64,000 bases of DNA from the NCBI RefSeq assembly GCF_000712055.1, contig NZ_JOOA01000002.1:434001-498000 (forward strand), written 5' to 3'. The DNA is from Ruminococcus sp. HUN007. GTDB taxonomy: Bacteria; Bacillota; Clostridia; Oscillospirales; Ruminococcaceae. The notes under the pieces were generated by a model. That model was given only the letters and a program-made list of their open reading frames with translations. It was not told the DNA's origin and did not search any database. The translations under genes and the position numbers were made by a program. How positions within the stretch are numbered: the stretch's first letter is position 1; every line of letters starts with the position of its first letter. Shown here one piece after another: positions 9,257 through 17,369 of this stretch.

Positions 9257-11182
9257 ATGTCATTTAAACTGAAAAAAGTGATTGCATCACTGACAGCGTT
9301 TGTTCTTTCTGCAGGAATGATGTCATTTACTGCCGCAGCTGATGAAAACACATCTGCCGTAAATGGAACCTCAGCAGCCGAGAATTCCGAAACTCCTGAC
9401 AGCGGAGCAGAAAAAGAATTTTTCTTCGTTGATCATTTTGATGACGGCAATCACAGCTGGACAGGACGCGGCGGCGCAAAACTCTCATTAAGTGATGAAA
9501 AACCGTTTGACGGTATCAACTGTCTCTATGTAACCGGACGTACAGCCGCATGGAACGGTGCACAGAAGGAACTCGATCTTACTTTATTTGAACCTGGAAA
9601 AACATACAGTTTCAGCTGCAATGCAATGCAGACAGCAGGCGGATCTGAAGAAACATTCTACATGAAACTCCAGTACACAGACGGTTCAGGCAAGACAAAT
9701 TATTCTGCAATTGCCGAAGCAACAACCCTCAAGGGCGAATGGGTACAGCTTGCAAATGCTGAATACCAGATACCGGCTGATGCGACTGAAGCTTTCCTTT
9801 ATGTCGAAACAGAAAGCGGAACCTTTGACTTCTATGTTGACAATGCTGCCGGTGCCGGAGAAGCTACACAGATTGAAGGACCAAAGGCCAAAAAGCTCAC
9901 ATACGGCGACATAAACTACGACGGAAAGATCAACATTCCGGACCTTTGCCTTATCAAAAGCGCCATAACTGACGGACTCGAAGACGAGGCAATGAAAAAG
10001 GCCGCTGACGTAAATCACGACAAGCAGATCAATGCTGAAGATGCAATGCTCATTTTCCAGTGGCTCAATGCTGAAATAGAAGCATTCCCTGAACCGCCTA
10101 AGCCGGAAAACGTATGGGATGACTATCAGGAAACAGCATCTGCTGAATGGATAAACTTCTACAAGAGCTCTATCCTCAGCATGGGCAATACAGCACGTCT
10201 CGCAGCAAAACTTGATGCTGCATCACAGGGTGCACCGCTTACTCTTGCTTATCTCGGCGGTTCGATCACTGAAGGAAAGAACTACAGCAGTCCGTTCTCA
10301 TCATATATAAAGAACAACTTCTGCAAGGGAACTTTCAAGGAAGTAAATGCCGGTCTTTCCGGTACTTCATCAGTAGTTGGTCTTGTAAGAAGTGAAAAGG
10401 ATATCTGCAGCCACAATCCTGATATCGTGGTTATCGAATTCTCTGTAAACGACCACGAAGACATCATGTACAAGAAGTGCTTCGAAAGCTGCATCAAAAA
10501 GTTCCTCTCACTGCCGAACGATCCTGCAGTTATCGCTCTTATCACAACATCAAAGGGCGGATATAACAGCCAGGCTCAGATGGAAGCATCAAGCAAGGTG
10601 TTTGACATTCCTGTTATCAGCATGCACAATGCTCTTCAGGGCGCTTTCAAGAGCGGATTCCTCAAGCAGAGCGACTACTTCTCAGATGAATACCATCCGC
10701 ACAAGAACGGCGGACAGCTTGTAGCTGACTGTATGGCTTACTATACACGTCAGGCTATGAGAACTGAAAACCGCTCTGAATCATACAGCATACCGACCGG
10801 ATCAAAATACGGTTCTGAATACTACACATGTATAAACGCTGATCCTGACAAGGATCTCCAGAATTTCAACGGCGGGTCATTCAAGAGAGGAAACGGATAC
10901 AATTCACTTCCTTACAGCTATACATCAAGCGGCGGAGCGCCGATGACATTCAAGGCTAACGGCAAGGGACTTATCATTGTATTCAAGGCTAACAGCTCAG
11001 GAATGGGAAGCGTAAATGTAACTGTAAACGGCAAAACCACAAAGGTAAACGGCAACAAGCAGTATACATGGGGCGGTCCTGACGCTGAACTCGGTTACTA
11101 TCAGGATACTGAAGGCGTTCTTGATGTTTCTATCTCAGCATCCGGAAACTTCACTATCTGGGGTCTCGGTCTTGTAAAATAA
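9257..11182 (+). CDS. Secreted cellulosomal SGNH/GDSL esterase: CBM - dockerin - esterase
   Basis: 641 residues. I choose ATG 9257 over in-frame starts upstream because AGAGG lies 9 bases before it and the product opens with a signal peptide (MSFKLKKVIASLTAFVLSAG). Residues about 50-205 form a beta-sandwich carbohydrate-binding module of the CBM4/9/22 type. Residues about 215-275 are a type I dockerin with two Ca2+ loops, GDINYDGKINIPDL and ADVNHDKQINAEDA. Residues about 325-515 are an SGNH hydrolase: LGGSITEG with the catalytic Ser, GLSGTSS, the FSVNDHED Asn block, and DEYHPHKNGG supplying Asp-x-x-His. A beta-sandwich domain closes the protein. It should de-esterify plant polysaccharides while docked to a cellulosome scaffold. 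A dockerin in the middle of the protein is a less usual arrangement. Substrate (acetyl or feruloyl) is unknown. Confidence 0.88.
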   Translation: MSFKLKKVIASLTAFVLSAGMMSFTAAADENTSAVNGTSAAENSETPDSGAEKEFFFVDHFDDGNHSWTGRGGAKLSLSDEKPFDGINCLYVTGRTAAWNGAQKELDLTLFEPGKTYSFSCNAMQTAGGSEETFYMKLQYTDGSGKTNYSAIAEATTLKGEWVQLANAEYQIPADATEAFLYVETESGTFDFYVDNAAGAGEATQIEGPKAKKLTYGDINYDGKINIPDLCLIKSAITDGLEDEAMKKAADVNHDKQINAEDAMLIFQWLNAEIEAFPEPPKPENVWDDYQETASAEWINFYKSSILSMGNTARLAAKLDAASQGAPLTLAYLGGSITEGKNYSSPFSSYIKNNFCKGTFKEVNAGLSGTSSVVGLVRSEKDICSHNPDIVVIEFSVNDHEDIMYKKCFESCIKKFLSLPNDPAVIALITTSKGGYNSQAQMEASSKVFDIPVISMHNALQGAFKSGFLKQSDYFSDEYHPHKNGGQLVADCMAYYTRQAMRTENRSESYSIPTGSKYGSEYYTCINADPDKDLQNFNGGSFKRGNGYNSLPYSYTSSGGAPMTFKANGKGLIIVFKANSSGMGSVNVTVNGKTTKVNGNKQYTWGGPDAELGYYQDTEGVLDVSISASGNFTIWGLGLVK

Positions 11183-11256
11183 GATATCTTCAAAATACAA
11201 TATATCAATTCACCCTCGTCTGTTTTCCCTCCATCTAATCAAGGAATCAGACAAGA

Positions 11257-11287
11257 AAAACGACTGCATAACGCAGTCGTTTTTTTC
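11257..11287 (+). terminator. Rho-independent terminator after the esterase gene
   Basis: AACGACTGC and GCAGTCGTT form a perfect stem with a 5-base loop followed by T7, about 75 bp after the stop codon. A matching A-run on the other side could make it work in both directions. Confidence 0.85.
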
Positions 11288-11332
11288 TATTGAAATATTA
11301 AGATGAATATGATAGAATTAATGGAGTAATAA

Positions 11333-11424
11333 TAAGGAAACAATGAAAATAATCCTAAAAACACAGCTAAGATCCGGGTGTCCCCCAGCCCCGCTGTGAT
11401 TTTCGGTTTAATAATGTTTCCTTA
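11333..11424. repeat. Short inverted-repeat element sharing ends with the TAAGGAAACA repeat family
   Basis: Perfect 10-bp inverted ends TAAGGAAACA (11333-11342) and TGTTTCCTTA (11415-11424) bound a 92-bp segment that also carries an internal CACAGC/GCTGTG pairing and a C-rich centre. The ends match the larger repeats at 21.9, 24.6, 34.9, 39.1 and 46.8 kb but the interior differs. It stands 23 bp before the first DUF4261 gene, so it may form part of that gene's leader RNA. Confidence 0.55.
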
Positions 11425-11446
11425 AATAAATGATCGGAGAATTCCA

Positions 11447-12328
11447 ATGAAAAGCAATTATAAAGCAAAGACTGCATCAGCACAGTATGAACAGCAGAGC
11501 AACGTATTCGAAATGTGGCTTCTCTTCAAAGATAAACCGGTACGTCCTGAGGAACCTGTACTGAGAGCCGCTCTGGAAAGCAAATGCGGCAAAGTGGATG
11601 TAATCGCGTCAAGCCCTGAACTGACAAGCTTCGGCGTTAAACGTTTCATGAGTCATTTCAGGGACGCCGACCTTCCCGCTCAGGTAATGCTGGGAAACGT
11701 AATGCCGTTCAGACAGACTGACATCACCAATGCAGAACGTGCCCAGATAAGAGATATCAAAGACCGTGACACTTTTCTTTCATCATGCACGCACAAGATA
11801 CTTGCCGCTGACATGATGGCCGCACTCGATACTGAACACAGAACACGTCTTCTGATGAACTGGCTTGAAGTAGTTACAGATATATTCAAAGACTGTGTCG
11901 CTGTATGGATTCCGTCCGGCGGAAAGCTCATTCCGGCAGATCTTATAAGAAGCGGAAAGGTGGAAAAGCAGGATCGTTTTGTATGCTTCTGCGTTAATGC
12001 ACGTTTCTTTAAAATAGAAAAGACGGATGAAATGCTTGTTGACACACACGGTATGTGTGCTGTCGGACTTCCTGATATCCAGTGCCACTTTAAAAATCTT
12101 GATGCTGATGCGGTCGTAAACTATGTATACAACATAGCCTCGTTTGTAATGCAGAGCAGAGACCAGATAAAAGACGGCGACACTATTGAAGGACTTAACG
12201 CCGAAACATCAGAGTTCGACGAAAACGTTCTGTGGACAGTACGCTATGAAGATGCAATGGTACAGCCAATGCGTGCGGTAATCGATGTCTGTCCGGGAGA
12301 AAACGCTGCCGGCGAAAGAGAAAAGTAA
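11447..12328 (+). CDS. DUF4261 domain protein, copy 1
   Basis: 293 residues, soluble, with no signal peptide. It aligns by eye along most of its length with the protein encoded at 12564-13442: both share VNARFF-I--TDEM-VDT and HFKNLD---VVNYVYNIAS. These blocks are typical of DUF4261, a Firmicute family of unknown biochemical function sometimes found near secretion or stress genes. The ATG follows CGGAGAATTCCA. It is the first gene of a three-gene plus-strand cluster (DUF4261, DUF4250, DUF4261). The gene is complete. No catalytic motif is evident to me. Confidence 0.75.
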   Translation: MKSNYKAKTASAQYEQQSNVFEMWLLFKDKPVRPEEPVLRAALESKCGKVDVIASSPELTSFGVKRFMSHFRDADLPAQVMLGNVMPFRQTDITNAERAQIRDIKDRDTFLSSCTHKILAADMMAALDTEHRTRLLMNWLEVVTDIFKDCVAVWIPSGGKLIPADLIRSGKVEKQDRFVCFCVNARFFKIEKTDEMLVDTHGMCAVGLPDIQCHFKNLDADAVVNYVYNIASFVMQSRDQIKDGDTIEGLNAETSEFDENVLWTVRYEDAMVQPMRAVIDVCPGENAAGEREK

Positions 12329-12354
12329 TAATCAGTCAGTAAAGGAGAATAATC

Positions 12355-12529
12355 ATGCTTCCAAATGATCCGGCTATACTTCTTAGTGTAATAAACACAA
12401 AACTTCGTGATCAGTACAGTTCGCTTGCCGCTCTCTGCGACGATCTTGACGTTTCAGAAGACGAAATAAAAAAACAAGCTTGCAGGTATCGGATACGAAT
12501 ACGATGCCGCACAGAACAGATTCAGATAA
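12355..12529 (+). pseudogene. DUF4250 family small protein, frameshifted
   Basis: Translation starts MLPNDPAILLSVINTKLRDQ behind AAGGAG, the characteristic opening of the roughly 55-60 residue DUF4250 family. The frame fails in the A7 run at 12468-12474. With one A removed the reading continues LAGIGYEYDAAQNRFR and stops at 12527-12529, giving 57 residues, the expected size and ending. As written, the frame instead runs to 12567 with an unrelated tail. Its function is unknown; the family looks like a small helix-turn-helix-like domain (inference). It sits 26 bp after one DUF4261 gene and 34 bp before the other, probably in one transcript. Confidence 0.75.
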
Positions 12530-12563
12530 CCCCGGACGTAAAAAGTCAAAAGGAGAAAATGAG

Positions 12564-13442
12564 ATGAATAATGAAGTCGAAACCAATATGGAAATAATGA
12601 TGGTCCAGTTGTTATTTAACAGCAAACCAGAGTCACCGACAGCGGATAAAGTTAAAAAGGCACTTGAAAAATATCTTGGTGATCTCGGAGAAATTCCGTA
12701 TGCAGAACCTTCCAAGATAAGTTCCGGAGACATGTTTATGTTTCCGCTTGAAAAATATAAAGTGGTAACTAAGGATCATCCGGACGGCATTCCTGCTATG
12801 GCGGTGTTTTTATCATCTGAGCCGGAATCCAGGATAGAAGTGGATGAAATGGCACGCTCTCAGTTCTGGGATGTACAGGACGGTGAAGCGATAATAAATG
12901 ATTGTAAATACACTGTGCTTGTTCATACTATGCTCGGAATGGGACTTACCTATCAGGAACAGGCAGAGATACTGCTTGCTCAGGTCGGCGCAGCACTTGA
13001 CTGTTATCCGGGATGTACTGGAATATATGCAACGCAGAGCGGAAAGCTTATTACTCCTGATAAATTTGAAAGCTTCAAAAAATACAGCGTGTCAGAAAGA
13101 TTCATTGATCTCTTTGTCAATGCAAGATTCTTTAATATTTCTGATACAGATGAAATGGTAGTTGATACACTTGGATTCTATGTTTTCGGGGCTGCTGATG
13201 TACAGATGCATTTCAAAAACCTCGATCCGACTAATGTTGTAAATTACGTTTATAACATTGCGTCATACCAGTTCGACAACGGCTTCCCGATCCAGAGCGG
13301 TGAAACCATTGACAGTATTGATGAAAACGGTAATATTCAGATGAAACCGCAGTGGCCGGTACAGTACGAAAACTCACTTATAGATCCGCCAAGAAGCGTA
13401 CTTGATATCAACTGCGGCAAATATGCCGGCGGAAAGAGATAA
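12564..13442 (+). CDS. DUF4261 domain protein, copy 2
   Basis: 292 residues from the ATG at 12564, chosen because AGGAG lies 8 bases upstream; in-frame ATG codons further upstream fall inside the DUF4250 gene without a ribosome site. It is paralogous to the protein at 11447-12328, sharing the segments FVNARFFNI, DEMVVDTLG and HFKNLDPTNVVNYVYNIAS. It is rather acidic and has no signal peptide or membrane helix. The pair probably arose by tandem duplication and has diverged strongly outside the C-terminal half. Function is unknown. Confidence 0.75.
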   Translation: MNNEVETNMEIMMVQLLFNSKPESPTADKVKKALEKYLGDLGEIPYAEPSKISSGDMFMFPLEKYKVVTKDHPDGIPAMAVFLSSEPESRIEVDEMARSQFWDVQDGEAIINDCKYTVLVHTMLGMGLTYQEQAEILLAQVGAALDCYPGCTGIYATQSGKLITPDKFESFKKYSVSERFIDLFVNARFFNISDTDEMVVDTLGFYVFGAADVQMHFKNLDPTNVVNYVYNIASYQFDNGFPIQSGETIDSIDENGNIQMKPQWPVQYENSLIDPPRSVLDINCGKYAGGKR

Positions 13443-13503
13443 GACTGAAGGAAGTAAAAATTTGAAATATCAGAACATTACTCAGGCCTTATATCACGAA
13501 CCC

Positions 13504-13615
13504 AAGCAGCTCAGCAATCTGAGCTGCTTTTTCAATTGCGCCGAAGGCGCATCCGCTTAAATGGAACGCCTATCGGCGTACTATTCCAGAAAAGGCACCC
13601 GTTGGGTGCCTTTTG
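13504..13615 (+). repeat. Multi-hairpin repeat, copy 1
   Basis: Four small perfect stems follow each other: AGCAGCTCAG/CTGAGCTGCT with a T5 tail, GCGCC/GGCGC, ACGCC/GGCGT, and AAAAGGCACCC/GGGTGCCTTTT. The first can terminate the DUF4261 transcript. A second copy in the same orientation is at 15129-15241; the first 50 bp of the two are nearly identical. Confidence 0.8.
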
Positions 13616-13639
13616 AATAAGCGAGCGCTCGGCAGCGCA

Positions 13640-13682
13640 CGAAAAACAGACTACATAACCCATGCGGTCACGCAGTCTGTTA
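13640..13682 (-). terminator. Terminator downstream of the AAA-ATPase-like gene
   Basis: AACAGACT/AGTCTGTT with an inner TGCGTGACCGCA stem, followed on the minus strand by T5. It lies about 47 bp past the stop codon at 13729. Confidence 0.6.
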
Positions 13683-13728
13683 CTCTGTAATCGGTGATTT
13701 TCCAGTCTGCGACTGGAAAATTTCTATT

Positions 13729-15016
13729 TTATTTTCCGAGGGAAAGATCCTTTACAGTTTTATTATCTACTTTATCTTTGAAATAATTCCATATTTCCTT
13801 CCTGAATACGATCTGTATCTCTTTATTTGGTATGCGCAGCGGCAAAAGTTCAGCATCTTCTTCTACCGCCTTTGAAAGATATCCTGTTTCAAGCAATGCA
13901 GACCAAAGATTATCTCCGTTTTCATGAATAAGATGATATGGTACATGTTCATTTACAAAACATTCAATAGTCTCACCGGCAAGCAATTTTTCAAAGTTTT
14001 CATTTGCATCATCAGTTTTTCCAAGAAATCCGTGTATAAGATTCTGCGATGTTTCTGAAGTATTTACCCAGTAACTTTTAGGTCCTCTGAGGTTACTGTA
14101 TGATCCGTCAAGAACCGAACGCACATACAACAGTACATCCCACGGACAATACATCTTTTCACGTCCAAAGATATATCCGTCATACCATTCTGAAACAGTG
14201 TCATATCTTTCTGACAAACCTGCATCGTCAAGAAGATTTCTTACATTTTCATCTGTGAATCCGATAGCTGTTGCAAAAACAGGTGACAGAACTGTATAAG
14301 GAATGATATTATTAACTCCGGTATATGTACTGTTTTTTACTGTATAAAGGCATCCGGAAAGAATAACACCTTTGACATTTTCGTTTGTCTTGCAGACAAA
14401 GCTGAGCATATGCTCGATCATATCCCGGACTTTATCATATTCCGGTTTACCAAGTGCTTTTGCCATTGGTACGTCATATTCATCCACAATAACAAAAACC
14501 TGTTTATTATAGTGATCGTGAAGCATACGGACAAGTACATCAAGTGCTGCTACACTTTCAACCATATCAGCTTTTTTCTGCTTTAATTTAAGAAAGATTT
14601 CTTTGTCGTCATTATCCGTTTTTTCGCTTTCCGAAAGAAAATTCAGACTCTTTACTGTATTGGATATTGCAAGCTTAAAATTTCCTGCTATGGTGTCAAA
14701 ATCACAACCATAGATTTCTTTCATAGAAATAAACACCACCGGATATTTGTTCATATATTTGTCCACTAATTCCGGATTGTTCATGACCTTAAGACCATCA
14801 AATATATCTTTGCTATCCCGGCGGATATCCAGAAATTCCCTGAGCATTGTCATTGTCAGAGTTTTTTCCGAATCTTCTCGGACGTGCAAACAGCACTGCC
14901 TTATCGAATTTATCAATTAGAAATTCTTCTATCAGTTCTGTTTTATCTATGTAATATGAATTGTTTTCTCTGAGTTCACGGAAACTGTCGTATGATGCTC
15001 TGATATTTAATTTCAC
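13729..15016 (-). pseudogene. AAA-ATPase-like protein of the PD-(D/E)XK-associated family, frameshifted and lacking the nuclease domain
   Basis: The GTG start at 15014-15016 follows AAGGAG. The product opens with SYDSFRELRENNSYYIDKT and FARPRRFGK, the classic start of the AAA-ATPase-like family usually fused to a C-terminal PD-(D/E)XK nuclease. The frame breaks at T6 14862-14867 (A6 on the coding strand) exactly within the P-loop; removing one A restores GKTLTMTMLREFL. The corrected product is 428 residues and keeps YDVPMAKA and CPWDVLLYV but ends at KTVKDLSLGK, without the roughly 120-150 residue nuclease domain normally present. The gene lies between two direct copies of a multi-hairpin repeat. 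It is probably a decaying accessory gene. Confidence 0.8.
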
Positions 15017-15128
15017 TACTTTTGCTCCTTCCTGTATTTTTTCTCATGCTATAAGTATAACACGTTTCACTCTTTCAGGCAACAGAAAAGTAATTCAGTA
15101 CTGCTGTATACATATCTGTTTTTGATCA

Positions 15129-15241
15129 AAGCAGCTCAGCAGTCTGAGCTGCTTTTTCAATTGCGCCGAAGGCGCATCCATTTTAAGCGGGACGCCTAAC
15201 GGCGTACTATCTCAAAAACGGGTGCCTCAACCTGAGACACC
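15129..15241 (+). repeat. Multi-hairpin repeat, copy 2
   Basis: Same order of stems as copy 1 at 13504: AGCAGCTCAG/CTGAGCTGCT with a T5 tail, GCGCC/GGCGC, ACGCC/GGCGT, and a diverged fourth stem (GGTG...CACC). It ends 36 bp before the left end of the IS1182-type element. Confidence 0.8.
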
Positions 15242-15276
15242 AGTTTCAATTGATGAAAAAGTAACGGTGAAGTAAA

Positions 15277-17164
15277 AATAATTATGATTCGGGCGTCAAA
15301 AGGGTAAGACCAATCTGAGCCAACAAAAGCATCTTGAAAATTTAATATTATTACAACAAATGAAAACGCGAAATATGGTACAATAGAAGTATCAAATTTC
15401 GGAGGAAAAAGAAATGTCATTCGTAGCAAACGATTTAAGGAATGAACAAATATCAATGTTCGATTCCACGCTGAATTTAACAGAAAGAGAACGCAGATTT
15501 TTAGAAAAATCATGGGCAAAAGTATTTGCTGAAAAAGTATTTCCTGCAATAGATGAAACACCGTATGCGGTTCTTTACAGCGAAAAATTATCGCGTCCAA
15601 ATACTCCGGTAAACGTTCTCGTAGGCGCAATATTCATTCAGCAGCTAACAGGACAGTCCGATGATGAATTTCTTGAATCATTGCTGTTTGACATAAGATA
15701 TCAGTATGCACTTCACACAACATCATTTGATGAACAGCCCCTTAGTGACAGAAGTCTTGGAAGATTTCGTGAAAGATTAGCAATGTATGAAATTGAAACA
15801 GGAATAGATCTCATACAAAATACGGAAAAAGAAATAACAGATGTTATGGCGCTTGTTATGGGAATAGATCATCATCTTAAACGTATGGATAGCATGATGA
15901 TATCTGCAAATGTGAAGAAAATGTCGCGTCTCGAACTGCTTTATACATGTGTTTCAAACCTTGTAAAAGAGATGAAACGCAGTAATGCAGAAGTGCCTTT
16001 GGAATACATGCATTATGCTGATGTAGATGACAGAAATAAAGTAGTATATCATAATCGTAGTGAATCTGTTGATAGCAAGATTGTAACTATTCTTGAAGAT
16101 GCAAAAATTCTGATGAACCTGTGTGATGAAGATATTGAAGACAGCAGTGCATATAAATTGCTGGTACGCTTTCTCAATGAGCAGACTAACATATATCCTA
16201 ACGGAATCCGTCAGCTTAAAGATGCAGACGATTCAAGTATGGATTCTTCAATACTTCAGAATCCTGCGGATCCGGAAGCAACATTTCGCCATAAAGCAGG
16301 TAAAAATCATATAGGATACGCTGCAAATTTAGTAGAATCATCAAATGAAAACGGTGATACGCTTGTAACTGATTTTCAGTTTGAAGCAAACAATTACAGT
16401 GATAAGAAATTCATCAATGATGCAATGGAAAGAATGAATTCTCAGCCGGAAGACGACCGCACAGTAATAGTAGCTGACGGTGCATATACAGCTGATGAAG
16501 CATTAGCAAAATCAAAAAACATTGAAATTGTAAACACTAATCTTACTGGTAAAGAAACACCAGATATCAATGCTGATTTTGAATTCAGTGAAGACGGAAC
16601 ACAGATCTTAAAGTGTCCCGGAGGACATGAACCAATAAGCTGCAGCTACAATAAAAAGACAGGGCAGTGTGTAGCATCCTTCGATAAAGAAAAGTGCGAA
16701 AACTGTCCACACTTTAATGAATGTAAACCTAACTTGAGAGTAAAGGTTTGTAAGAAAACAGTCTCATTAAAAAGTAAAAACAGAGCTCAGCAACAGAGAA
16801 AACGTTCTACAAAAGAATTTAGTGACTTAACTAAATTCCGAAATGGTGTTGAATCACTTCCATCCATTCTTCGAAGAAAATATCATGTTGACAAAATACC
16901 GGCAAGAGGTATGATTCGAAAGAAACTATTCTTTGGAGCTAAAGTAACTGCTATGAACATCCAGAAGTTTTGCAAATTCATGCAAGGCTCGGCATGCCGC
17001 GCCCAAAATGCGGTAATAGCCTGAAAAATGAGTAAGGAAAGCTACTAAATATTGAGATTTACGTTTCGATATATCCATAATTTGTAATAATATTAAATTT
17101 TCAAGATTCTATTGGAATTTTGAAAAGTCAAAATCGCTGTTTTGACGCTCTAATCATAATTATT
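15277..17164 (+). mobile_element. IS1182-family insertion sequence, about 1.89 kb
   Basis: The outer inverted ends are AATAATTATGATT and GCGTCAAAA separated by three differing bases, at 15277-15301 and 17140-17164. A perfect 26-bp inner inverted repeat occurs at 15331-15356 and 17082-17107. The single transposase gene is intact, so the element may be active. I could not recognise a clear target duplication at the borders. Confidence 0.85.
15414..17024 (+). CDS. IS1182-family transposase
   Basis: 536 residues, full length. The N-terminal DUF772-type region contains NVLVGAIFIQQLTGQSDDE and the block DRSLGRFRERL. A DDE catalytic region follows with VADGAYTADEAL. Near the C-terminus lies the cysteine cluster CENCPHFNEC that IS1182/DUF772 transposases carry. 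The ATG follows CGGAGGAAAAAGAA, a strong ribosome site, and a TATGGTACAAT-like -10 region lies within the left inverted repeat. The reading frame is uninterrupted, unlike the ISL3 transposase in this window. It lies inside the inverted repeats of the element at 15277-17164. Confidence 0.92.
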   Translation: MSFVANDLRNEQISMFDSTLNLTERERRFLEKSWAKVFAEKVFPAIDETPYAVLYSEKLSRPNTPVNVLVGAIFIQQLTGQSDDEFLESLLFDIRYQYALHTTSFDEQPLSDRSLGRFRERLAMYEIETGIDLIQNTEKEITDVMALVMGIDHHLKRMDSMMISANVKKMSRLELLYTCVSNLVKEMKRSNAEVPLEYMHYADVDDRNKVVYHNRSESVDSKIVTILEDAKILMNLCDEDIEDSSAYKLLVRFLNEQTNIYPNGIRQLKDADDSSMDSSILQNPADPEATFRHKAGKNHIGYAANLVESSNENGDTLVTDFQFEANNYSDKKFINDAMERMNSQPEDDRTVIVADGAYTADEALAKSKNIEIVNTNLTGKETPDINADFEFSEDGTQILKCPGGHEPISCSYNKKTGQCVASFDKEKCENCPHFNECKPNLRVKVCKKTVSLKSKNRAQQQRKRSTKEFSDLTKFRNGVESLPSILRRKYHVDKIPARGMIRKKLFFGAKVTAMNIQKFCKFMQGSACRAQNAVIA

Positions 17165-17245
17165 AGAAAAACAGATATAAACAATGTATCATAAAAGCTC
17201 CTGAAAATCAACAGGTTTTTTAAGTCCAGTTTAAAAACTTTCAGA

Positions 17246-17293
17246 TAAAAAAACTACGCTTCACAGTTTCGCAATGAATCTGTGAAGCGTAGT
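17246..17293 (-). terminator. Terminator of the beta-helix/dockerin gene
   Basis: A perfect 14-bp stem ACTACGCTTCACAG/CTGTGAAGCGTAGT (17253-17266 with 17280-17293) is followed on the minus strand by T7. It lies about 75 bp beyond the stop codon. Confidence 0.9.
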
Positions 17294-17369
17294 CTGTTAT
17301 AGGAGTGATATAATGATGAATACTGATTTTAAATGAGCACCGGGATCAGTATCCGGTACTGCTCTGACA

